Below are positions 1 to 5,395 of a DNA stretch of 5,395 nucleotides, in pieces. This DNA is from an uncultured Alphaproteobacteria bacterium (GTDB taxonomy: Bacteria; Pseudomonadota; Alphaproteobacteria; Rickettsiales; UBA1997). The first letter of the stretch is position 1. Every line of letters begins with the position of its first letter. The notes beneath the pieces are model-generated. The model did not search any database, had not been told where the DNA came from, and saw nothing but the letters and a program-made list of their open reading frames with translations. The position numbers were made by a program, and so were the translations under genes. The DNA is taken from NCBI GenBank assembly GCA_903858915.1, contig CAIOKL010000021.1:1-5395 (forward strand), read 5' to 3'.

Positions 1-812
1 GCCGCCGATAAAAAATAAATTGTAAGAAAAATTCCCAATTTTTCTGGGCATTTTAAAACATCATTAACATAAAAGGTTATAACCGATGCCGGAAGGCTTA
101 CGGCAAGGGAATTTATGAAAAAAATTCCCATGAATTTCAAAAATATTTTATTAGAAAAAATCTCTGAAAAAATATTTTTAATATTGAATTTGATTAGAAT
201 TTTTTGTTTTTCATTTTGAACTTTATTAAAGAAAAAAAAGATCGAAAAAAATAGCAAAGAAATAAAAATTAAACTTAAATAAAAATAATTATTTTCTTCA
301 TTTTTGAGCAAGATTTTTATAATTGTTGGACTGGATGCGGCAATTAGAATACCAATTAATCCAAAGAATTCTTTATATGAATTTATTTCGATTCTTTGCG
401 CCGAATTTTTGGCAATAATTACCGCTAAAGCTTCAAAATTAACAACCGTTAAATTAAAAAAACTATAAGTCGCGAGCATTGAAAAACCGAGCCACAATAA
501 AATTAACGACTCATTTGCAAAAGTTGGCGGATTAAAAAGCGCAAAAAAACTTAACGCTAAAAAACTCGCGCTTACATAAATTATTTTTTTATGCGAAATA
601 TTTTTACGAATTAAATAATCGGATAACAATCCCAAAAACGGCTCCTGAAGTGCATCCATAAGCCTTACCGCCAGAATTATAAAAGCTAAAAAAGCAATAT
701 TTACATCGAATTGACGAACATAAAAATCACTCACATTGATATAAATTGGTAAGCCAACAAACGCTAAAGGAATCGCTAAAATCGAATAATTAACGATGTT
801 TTTTTTATTCAT
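1..812 (-). CDS. MFS transporter, GPH/Na+:melibiose symporter-like (N-terminal part, runs off left edge)
   Basis: An open frame runs from an ATG at 812-810 to the window edge without a stop: 270 complete codons plus two bases. Hydrophobic segments lie near residues 9-27, 36-52, 77-93, 103-120, 149-168, 177-195 and 225-249, with another starting near 257, as in the first half or more of a 12-helix carrier. The loop after the second helix reads R50-L-M-D53-A-L-Q-E-P58-F-L-G61-L-L-S-D65. This matches the R/D..DP..G..SD signature of the MFS_2 (glycoside-pentoside-hexuronide cation symporter) group. A charged KEFFG stretch (147-151) precedes helix 5, as in that group. The substrate cannot be read from sequence; location in a lipid-modification operon suggests a lipid or lipid precursor, which is inference. 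The start overlaps the preceding gene by 8 bp (ATGAATAA) and has an AGGA ribosome site. About 150-200 C-terminal residues should lie outside the window. Confidence 0.87.
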   Translation of the reverse strand, partial: MNKKNIVNYSILAIPLAFVGLPIYINVSDFYVRQFDVNIAFLAFIILAVRLMDALQEPFLGLLSDYLIRKNISHKKIIYVSASFLALSFFALFNPPTFANESLILLWLGFSMLATYSFFNLTVVNFEALAVIIAKNSAQRIEINSYKEFFGLIGILIAASSPTIIKILLKNEENNYFYLSLIFISLLFFSIFFFFNKVQNEKQKILIKFNIKNIFSEIFSNKIFLKFMGIFFINSLAVSLPASVITFYVNDVLKCPEKLGIFLTIYFLSA

Positions 813-1386
813 TTTTTCCTAAAATATCATTGGTCATTTTTGGATAGGAAGATTTGGCGCTTAACCAAATATCAACGAATCTTTTGGCAAAAATTAAATC
901 CTTAATTTCGCCCGATAATTTGCCATTGAAATATAATTTTACACCACTTTTTGGATCAAAAAAAGCCGTTTTACGATCACCTTTTTTGACATCAAAAAAT
1001 ATTTCTTCAAGTTTATTTTGATAAATTTTAAGAAGGTTTGCGTCCTTGATATCATTGATTCTAGAGATTTCTTCTAACGACCTTCTAATTAAATCTTTTT
1101 TAGAAAAATCTCTTTGATAATTGATGATTATTGCAAATTTATTTTGATAAGAAAAATTTTTTACTTCACTTAAAAGTTCAATTTTATAAATCTTCAATCC
1201 CCACACTTTTAAATTATGCGTACCGAGGCTTGAAGGCTTGGAAAGATTTTCATTAATTTCTGAAAAATTTAAAATATTTTCTTGAGAAATTTGTTGCGCA
1301 AAAACATAATTTTTACATAAAAAATTCATCAAAAAAATTATAATTAATTTTAGAAAAATTTTTTTTCTAAAGGAAATTATTTTCAT
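805..1386 (-). CDS. Exported chalcone-isomerase-like protein
   Basis: 193 residues. The N-terminus is a signal peptide: basic residues (R7 K8 K9), a hydrophobic core at about 10-23, then V-F-A30 before Q31-Q, a good signal peptidase I site, so the mature protein should be periplasmic. The body fits the bacterial chalcone isomerase-like family (the Chalcone_3 type): G55 then LKVWGLKIYKIEL (59-71), a YQRDFSKKDL strand-helix turn (90-99), KKGDRKT followed by FDPKSGVKLYFNGK (134-156), and a C-terminal FAKRFVDIWLS (166-176). Family members share the fold of plant chalcone isomerase and fatty-acid-binding proteins; no flavonoid activity should be assumed. A role binding or handling modified acyl chains in the periplasm is inferred from fold and context. 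The ATG overlaps the upstream TGA in an ATGA junction. No Shine-Dalgarno sequence is seen, so translation probably depends on coupling. C24 does not sit in a convincing lipobox. Confidence 0.8.
   Translation of the reverse strand: MKIISFRKKIFLKLIIIFLMNFLCKNYVFAQQISQENILNFSEINENLSKPSSLGTHNLKVWGLKIYKIELLSEVKNFSYQNKFAIIINYQRDFSKKDLIRRSLEEISRINDIKDANLLKIYQNKLEEIFFDVKKGDRKTAFFDPKSGVKLYFNGKLSGEIKDLIFAKRFVDIWLSAKSSYPKMTNDILGKNE
817..820 (-). promoter_or_regulatory. Ribosome binding site of the MFS gene
   Basis: AGGA lies four A residues upstream of the ATG at 812-810, inside the last codons of the upstream gene. It is the clearest Shine-Dalgarno match in the window and fixes the transporter start, which overlaps the upstream stop codon. 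Confidence 0.6.
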
Positions 1387-2531
1387 ATTTTTTGTAATTC
1401 AAATTGCACTAGATCGGTGCGATTGGCGCTGAATCCCGCAATACAATAGCTTAAATAAAATCGCCATTTGCGAATAAATTCTTCGGAAAATCCCATCGCT
1501 AAAACTTGTGATTTTTTGGCATCAAAATTATTCAACCAAATTCGCAAAGTTTTTTCATAATCATGACCAAAATTTAGCTCATGAACAATTTTAAAACCAT
1601 TATCCGCACATAAATGACGAATTACCGACTTAGATGGCAGAACGCCTCCAGGGAAAATGTGCTTTTGAATAAAATCAACACGACCTCTATAATTTTCAAA
1701 AACTTTTTCATCAATTGTAATGATTTGCAAAAGCGCTTTTCCATCATTTTTTAAAACATGATTTAAAGTTTCAAAATATTTATCCCAATATTCTTTACCT
1801 ACAGCCTCAAACATTTCAATCGAAACGACATTATCATAAAAACCATCTTCATCGCGATAATCTTGTAGTTTTAAAGAGATTTTATTGCCATATTTTTCAA
1901 GCCTTTTTTTGGCATATTCATATTGTTTTTGAGAAATTGTTAAACATTTTAAATCATATCCGGCATTTACAGCCATCTCAGCAAAACCACCCCAACCACA
2001 ACCAATTTCTAAAATATTTTTGCCAACAAGTTTGTTCAAAATATTTTGATATTTTGCTTCTTGTGCGCGATGCAAATCGAAAGGTTTATTGCCGAAATAA
2101 GCGCTGGAATAAGTCATTGATGAATCAAGCCACAATTCGTAAAATTCATTGCCTAAATCATAATGTTCTTCAATATTTTTCTTGCTTCCAGTTTTAGAAT
2201 TTTTGGAAAATAAACTAGAAATATAGAGCATCAAAGCTTTAAATTTTCGAGCATGAAAAAAATTCTCCAAACATTCAGAATTTTGCGTCATAAAACTCAA
2301 AAGATTTGGCAAATTATCAACTTCCCACATGTCTTTTATGTAAGTCTCGCCAAAGGCAACATCGCCACCTTTTATTGCCAAATCCACGCAATCTAAATCT
2401 TTAATAATCAAAGTAGATTTGTAACCGGGCAATTCGCCTTTAAATGTTCTCTGCGTTAGGTCGGGCATGATAATTGTTAGAGAGCCATATTTAACTTTAT
2501 CTAACGCGTCCCATAATAAATCGTGATTCAT
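1383..2531 (-). CDS. Cyclopropane-fatty-acid-synthase-like SAM-dependent methyltransferase
   Basis: 382 residues, the same length as E. coli Cfa. An N-terminal lipid-binding-type domain (about 1-115, with GDVAFGETYIKDMWE at 56-70) precedes a class I methyltransferase domain: HYDLGNEFYELWLD (123-136), YSSAYF (141-146), SAM motif I LEIGCGWGGFAEMA (174-187), TISQKQYEYA (198-207), LQDYRD (222-227), IEMFEAVG (238-245), FIQKHIFPGGVLPS (287-300), and the conserved C-terminal FYLSYCIAGF (358-367). The family transfers a methylene or methyl group from S-adenosylmethionine to the double bond of phospholipid acyl chains at the membrane surface. Against my remembered E. coli Cfa sequence, Glu239, Ile268 and Tyr317 are retained (E242, I271, Y325), but Cys139 is Ser143 and His266 is Gln269. 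It is therefore a Cfa-like enzyme whose exact product (cyclopropane, methyl- or methylene-branched) is uncertain, and I withhold the symbol cfa. The gene starts 3 bp after DUF1365 with no recognisable ribosome site. Confidence 0.9.
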   Translation of the reverse strand: MNHDLLWDALDKVKYGSLTIIMPDLTQRTFKGELPGYKSTLIIKDLDCVDLAIKGGDVAFGETYIKDMWEVDNLPNLLSFMTQNSECLENFFHARKFKALMLYISSLFSKNSKTGSKKNIEEHYDLGNEFYELWLDSSMTYSSAYFGNKPFDLHRAQEAKYQNILNKLVGKNILEIGCGWGGFAEMAVNAGYDLKCLTISQKQYEYAKKRLEKYGNKISLKLQDYRDEDGFYDNVVSIEMFEAVGKEYWDKYFETLNHVLKNDGKALLQIITIDEKVFENYRGRVDFIQKHIFPGGVLPSKSVIRHLCADNGFKIVHELNFGHDYEKTLRIWLNNFDAKKSQVLAMGFSEEFIRKWRFYLSYCIAGFSANRTDLVQFELQKI

Positions 2532-2534
2532 AAA

Positions 2535-3311
2535 CTAATTTTTAGTTAAGGTTATTTTAGAATTTTTCTGCTCGGGCTTCGAGATATATTTTATTTTTTT
2601 AAAAACAATTTTTATCGCTTGTACATGAATTAAAATAATAACTTTCAATGTCATAAAAGGTATTTTAATAAATGCCAATATTAAATTTAAATCATCAAAA
2701 TTAACTTCTTTTTTAGATATTACACTAGTTAATAATGTTTTTTCATTAGCAAAATAATCAATCCAAACGGCAATTTTATTTTGCTCAAAAATGAAACGGA
2801 ATTTGTAAAATCCTTCTCGTTTAAAAAATGGCGAAACATGAAACTCTTTATCAGCTTCAAACCATTGATTATCGCTAATCGCGGAGCCATCCTTGTTAGA
2901 AATTACATAACAATGACTTTCTCCAAATGTATTGTTAACCTGCACGATGACGGCGCGCAATTTTTCGCTTTCATCGACACAAAATAAAAAACTTGCCGGA
3001 TTAAAAACATAGCCCAAAACTCTTGGATGCGTAAACAAAAAAATCTTCTTAATATTTTGATCAATTTGATAATTTTTTAAAATATTCCACGCCCAATTTT
3101 CAATCGAGGAGCCATCTTTGGGGCCGTAATCTTTGTTATAAAAACTAAAAAGATTAAATTTATTTAGCGAGAAAAATTTTGTTGATAAATTTTGAATTTT
3201 TGCTATGTCAAAACAAATATAAAATACATCGTAAACAAATTGATTAACCTTCGGAAGAAGCCTTTTATGCATTACTTTGGCGAAGGTTATAAAGCTTGAA
3301 TTTATTGCCAT
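2535..3311 (-). CDS. DUF1365 family protein
   Basis: 258 residues, the usual size for DUF1365, with the family hallmarks in order: H15-K-R17..P20..F25-Y near the N-terminus (H.R..P..n.F.Y pattern), DYGPKDG (61-67), HPRVLGYVFNPASFLFC (95-111), VQVNNTFGESHCY (123-135), KEFHVSPF (155-162), and a C-terminal HVQAIKIVFKKIKYISKPEQ (229-248). A hydrophobic stretch at about 208-229 may be one membrane-associated segment. The biochemical function of the family is unknown to me. It is repeatedly found between an amine-oxidase-like flavoprotein and a Cfa-like methyltransferase, the arrangement here, so a role in acyl-chain modification is inferred. The ATG at 3311-3309 overlaps the end of the flavoprotein gene by 10 bp. 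An AAGG four bases upstream supports this start. Confidence 0.88.
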   Translation of the reverse strand: MAINSSFITFAKVMHKRLLPKVNQFVYDVFYICFDIAKIQNLSTKFFSLNKFNLFSFYNKDYGPKDGSSIENWAWNILKNYQIDQNIKKIFLFTHPRVLGYVFNPASFLFCVDESEKLRAVIVQVNNTFGESHCYVISNKDGSAISDNQWFEADKEFHVSPFFKREGFYKFRFIFEQNKIAVWIDYFANEKTLLTSVISKKEVNFDDLNLILAFIKIPFMTLKVIILIHVQAIKIVFKKIKYISKPEQKNSKITLTKN

Positions 3312-4582
3312 GGAGCCTTGATTTGCATTTTATTTAAAACTCGCAACGCCGAAGAAATTCCGTCCTCATGAAATCCAAAAGATTGATAAGCTCCACAAAA
3401 ATAAATATCATCTTTTCCTTGAATTTCTTCAATACGCGATTGCGCTTTCACCGCCTTGGCATCAAAGATTGGATGCTCATATTCAAATTGTGCAAAAATA
3501 TTTTTGGGATTGATTTCAATATTCGGATTTAGCGTAACGAAAAGCGGATAAGATTCGTTAATATTTTGCAAATTATTCATCCAATAACTCACCGATAAAT
3601 TATTTTTTGCTAAATTTTTTGCAGAAGAATTATGCGAATAAACCCAACTCGCCCAAGCTTTCTTAGCTTTCGGCATCACCGCGCAATCTTTATGCAAAAC
3701 TGCCAAATTTTTTTGATAAGTAAAGCTACTTAAAATTTCTTGTTGTTGTGGCGATGGATTTTTAAGAAATTTCAACGCTTGATCGGCGTGGGTTGCGATG
3801 ATAATTTTATCAAAAATTTCTGTCGATTTTTGCGATTCAATTACCCATTTTTTTTCAGCATTTTGATAAATATTTTGTACCGCATCATTTAAACTAATTT
3901 TGTTATTGAATTCCGCGCAAACTTTTTTTACATATTGCTTGGAACCGCCCGAAACCGTAAGCCATTGCGGTTGATCGCTCACCGTTAACAAACCGTGATT
4001 TTTAAAAAATCTTACAAAACTTGTTGCCGGATAATCGTTAATTTTATCAAGTGGCGTACTCCAAATTGCCGATGCCATTGGCAATAAATAATAATCACGA
4101 AAATATTTACTAACTCTTAAATCATTCAAAAAATTCATCATCGAATAATCAAGATTGCGCTCTTGATTAAGAAGGTTTTGCGCGGTTTTATTGAAGCGCA
4201 TAATATCCATCAACATTTTAATAAATTGCGGATTCAAAAGATTTTTTCTTTGCGCAAAAACTGCATTTAAATTTGTGCCAGCATATTCGATTTTAGAATT
4301 ATCAATCTTGACCGCGAACGACATTTTGCTATTCTCGTAAGCGACTTCAAGCAATTCAAAAAATGCTTTTAAATTTGGATAAGTTTGGTGATTAAAAACA
4401 ATAAAACCGGTATCAACGGCAATTTTTTTACCTTCGTAATTTATATCAACAGTGTTTGAATGCCCGCCAATATAATCATTTTTTTCATAAAATTTAATGT
4501 CATAATTTTTGTTTAAAAAGTAAGCGCAAACCATACCAGATATGCCCGAACCAACAATTGCAATTCGTGATTTTTGATCCAT
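3302..4582 (-). CDS. FAD-dependent amine-oxidase-like oxidoreductase
   Basis: 426 residues. The N-terminus is a dinucleotide-binding Rossmann fold: IAIVGSGISG (7-16, GxGxxG at 11-16), an acidic residue at the end of the second strand (E33 in FYEK), then the GGH of the amine-oxidase/phytoene-desaturase superfamily (39-41). Further family features are DTGFIVFNHQTYPNL (57-71), LPMASAIWSTP (167-177), WLTVSGGSKQYV (207-218), YWMNNLQ (333-339), and the C-terminal FAD-binding CGAYQSFGFHEDGISSA (396-412). The family is usually annotated only as NAD/FAD-binding protein or amine oxidase. A redox step on acyl chains (desaturation, or reduction of a methylene intermediate) is inferred from its neighbours. 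Plant cyclopropane synthases carry a related flavoprotein domain fused to a Cfa domain, which supports functional linkage. There is no signal peptide, so it is probably cytoplasmic or membrane-peripheral. It is the first gene of the operon, preceded by a 97-bp gap. No clear Shine-Dalgarno precedes the ATG, and the GxGxxG motif begins ten residues in, as expected for the true start. Confidence 0.9.
   Translation of the reverse strand: MDQKSRIAIVGSGISGMVCAYFLNKNYDIKFYEKNDYIGGHSNTVDINYEGKKIAVDTGFIVFNHQTYPNLKAFFELLEVAYENSKMSFAVKIDNSKIEYAGTNLNAVFAQRKNLLNPQFIKMLMDIMRFNKTAQNLLNQERNLDYSMMNFLNDLRVSKYFRDYYLLPMASAIWSTPLDKINDYPATSFVRFFKNHGLLTVSDQPQWLTVSGGSKQYVKKVCAEFNNKISLNDAVQNIYQNAEKKWVIESQKSTEIFDKIIIATHADQALKFLKNPSPQQQEILSSFTYQKNLAVLHKDCAVMPKAKKAWASWVYSHNSSAKNLAKNNLSVSYWMNNLQNINESYPLFVTLNPNIEINPKNIFAQFEYEHPIFDAKAVKAQSRIEEIQGKDDIYFCGAYQSFGFHEDGISSALRVLNKMQIKAPWQ
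3316..3319 (-). promoter_or_regulatory. Probable ribosome binding site of the DUF1365 gene
   Basis: AAGG lies four bases upstream of the ATG at 3311-3309, within the final codons of the flavoprotein gene. It is a short, moderate Shine-Dalgarno match, consistent with the overlapping start. Confidence 0.4.
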
Positions 4583-4591
4583 ATAAATAGA

Positions 4592-4631
4592 ATTTTAACT
4601 TAAGAAAAAATTGGAATTTTATAGTTAAAAT
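4592..4631. repeat. 9-bp inverted repeat flanking the candidate -10 box
   Basis: ATTTTAACT at 4592-4600 is the exact reverse complement of AGTTAAAAT at 4623-4631, separated by 22 bp. Arm centres are 31 bp apart, close to three helical turns. The upstream arm touches the candidate -10 box and the other lies just inside the predicted leader, where a repressor operator could sit. Chance occurrence in AT-rich DNA is a real alternative. Confidence 0.3.
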
Positions 4632-4647
4632 GGCGTTTTTTTGCCTT
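4618..4647 (-). promoter_or_regulatory. Candidate sigma70-type promoter of the lipid-modification operon
   Basis: On the minus strand TATAAA (4623-4618) resembles a -10 box. AAGGCA (4647-4642) is a weak -35 match (three of six bases) with an 18-bp spacer. Transcription would begin near 4611, leaving a leader of roughly 28 bases before the ATG at 4582. In DNA this AT-rich such matches are common, so the call rests mainly on its position in the only sizeable gap upstream of the operon. I see no convincing RpoE-type promoter here. Confidence 0.3.
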
Positions 4648-4690
4648 AAATAAAACATTCTTAAACGAAAATAATTCATTTAAGAATGTC
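4648..4690 (-). terminator. Probable rho-independent terminator after the TerC gene
   Basis: A perfect 11-bp inverted repeat pairs 4655-4665 with 4679-4689 around a 13-base loop. It overlaps the TerC stop codon (4682-4680). On the minus strand the second arm runs into TTTTATTT, the T-rich tail expected of an intrinsic terminator. The stem has only two G:C pairs, so it would be weak. On the plus strand the same stem is followed by CTTTTTCT, but no plus-strand gene needs terminating there. It probably separates the TerC transcript from the lipid operon, at least partly. Confidence 0.45.
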
Positions 4691-5395
4691 TTTTTCTAGC
4701 GAGAATATTAAGAGACTCAACCGCCAAAGTGAAAAACAAAGAAAAATAAAGATAACCTTTGGAAATTTTAATATGAAAGCCATCGGCAAGTAAAATTACG
4801 CCAATCATGAAAATAAATGCCAATGCCACAATTTTTAATGAAGGATAATTGTGCAAGAAATAACTAACTTTTTCAGAAGCCATCAACATAACAAGCATTG
4901 AAATAATAATTGCGGTAACGATTATTGGAATGTTGTTAGTCATGCCCACAGCGGTGATTACCGAGTCAAAAGAAAAGATAAAATCAATCAATGAAATTTG
5001 CAAAATCGCGGCCACCATGTTTTTGGAACCGTTAATTTTTTTCTCTTCTTTAGTTTCTTTAAAACCAAAAATTACATCGGAACCAATTTCCCAACCACTT
5101 TTGACGATTAAAAATAATCCACCGAAAATTAGTAGAAAATTTTTGAAAGAAAATCCAACTTCGCCGATTGTAAATAAAGGCTCGGTGAGTGTCATAATCC
5201 ACGATAAAGTCATCAACATTAAAAGACGAATTATGAAAGCCAAAGATAATCCAAAAACTCGTGCCGTTTTGCGTTTTTTGGCGGGAAGTTTGGCGACAAC
5301 AATGGCGATAAAAATTAGATTATCGATTCCAAGAACAATTTCTAGGAATGTAAGAGTGAGTAAGCTGAATAATATATCGTAAGTTAAAATATCCA
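4680..5395 (-). CDS. TerC family integral membrane protein (start codon cut by right edge)
   Basis: The frame is open from the right edge to TAA at 4682-4680, with 237 complete codons. The first two bases read are TG, then GAT ATT TTA ACT TAC, so an ATG with its A one base beyond the window would give a 238-residue protein, full length for this TerC subgroup. A TTG at 5243-5241 is internal, because the conserved N-terminal helix lies upstream of it. With that ATG as residue 1, the two acidic intramembrane motifs are visible: FLEIVLGIDNLIFIA (17-31) and DFIFSFDSVITAVG (138-151). The protein has several hydrophobic helices with a charged loop of about 112-124 (KETKEEKKINGSK). TerC proteins are inner-membrane metal transporters; bacterial members such as Alx and YkoY are linked to manganese export, others to tellurite resistance. 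The exact substrate here is unknown. A stem-loop separates it from the lipid operon, so a functional link is not implied. Confidence 0.9.
   Translation of the reverse strand, partial: DILTYDILFSLLTLTFLEIVLGIDNLIFIAIVVAKLPAKKRKTARVFGLSLAFIIRLLMLMTLSWIMTLTEPLFTIGEVGFSFKNFLLIFGGLFLIVKSGWEIGSDVIFGFKETKEEKKINGSKNMVAAILQISLIDFIFSFDSVITAVGMTNNIPIIVTAIIISMLVMLMASEKVSYFLHNYPSLKIVALAFIFMIGVILLADGFHIKISKGYLYFSLFFTLAVESLNILARKRHS

Noticed and set aside
1..800. Apparently gene-free left 800 bases when only complete open frames are considered
   Set aside because: The minus strand is open throughout and encodes the MFS transporter, which simply lacks its stop inside the window.
1313..1318. Cys24 of the chalcone-isomerase-like protein as a lipoprotein cysteine
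   Set aside because: The preceding residues N-F-L do not match a lipobox, and a better signal peptidase I site (VFA before QQ) follows.
1937..2197. Plus-strand open frame of 86 codons
   Set aside because: It lies wholly antisense to the Cfa-like gene, whose motifs are intact; the product is low-complexity and resembles no family I know.
2781..2987. Plus-strand open frame of 68 codons
   Set aside because: It is antisense to conserved DUF1365 motifs and has no recognisable domain or ribosome site.
4632..4645. GGC...GCC mini-hairpin in the intergenic gap
   Set aside because: The stem is only three base pairs around a T-rich loop and is too weak to support as a separate terminator or riboregulator.
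5241..5243. TTG as the start codon of the TerC gene
   Set aside because: The same frame stays open to the window edge and encodes the conserved FLEIVLGIDN helix upstream, so this codon is an internal leucine.
4930..5382. Plus-strand open frame of 150 codons
   Set aside because: It is antisense to the TerC gene across both conserved membrane motifs; the translation looks like a reverse-strand shadow.

Overview
The window is strongly AT-rich and carries six protein genes, all on the minus strand, packed almost without gaps. The two at the edges are incomplete. A signal-peptide protein, proteobacterial gene families and heavy use of A/T-ending codons suggest a Gram-negative proteobacterium with a low-GC genome. 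An alphaproteobacterium is my best guess, from the style of the TerC and fatty-acid proteins, but taxonomy cannot be fixed from this window. No RNA gene, insertion sequence, CRISPR array or prophage feature is visible.

Reading in the direction of transcription (high to low coordinates): a TerC-family membrane protein (5395-4680) lacks only its first base(s) at the right edge. It ends in a stem-loop that overlaps its stop codon and probably acts as a terminator. A 97-bp AT-rich gap (4679-4583) holds a candidate promoter and a 9-bp inverted repeat. Then follows one tight five-gene unit: FAD-dependent amine-oxidase-like oxidoreductase (4582-3302), DUF1365 protein (3311-2535), cyclopropane-fatty-acid-synthase-like methyltransferase (2531-1383), exported chalcone-isomerase-like protein (1386-805), and the first 270 codons of an MFS transporter of the GPH/melibiose-symporter type (812-1), which runs off the left edge. 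Junctions are a 10-bp overlap, a 3-bp gap, a 4-bp ATGA overlap and an 8-bp overlap, so translational coupling is likely throughout.

The five-gene unit looks like a phospholipid acyl-chain modification operon. The methyltransferase would add a one-carbon unit from S-adenosylmethionine to unsaturated acyl chains. The flavoprotein probably oxidises or reduces the substrate or product, and DUF1365 is a conserved partner of unknown activity. The periplasmic chalcone-isomerase-like protein and the MFS carrier would act at or across the inner membrane. The methyltransferase lacks two of the bicarbonate-binding residues of E. coli Cfa (Cys to Ser, His to Gln), so its product may not be a plain cyclopropane fatty acid. 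That makes this operon the most interesting part of the window.
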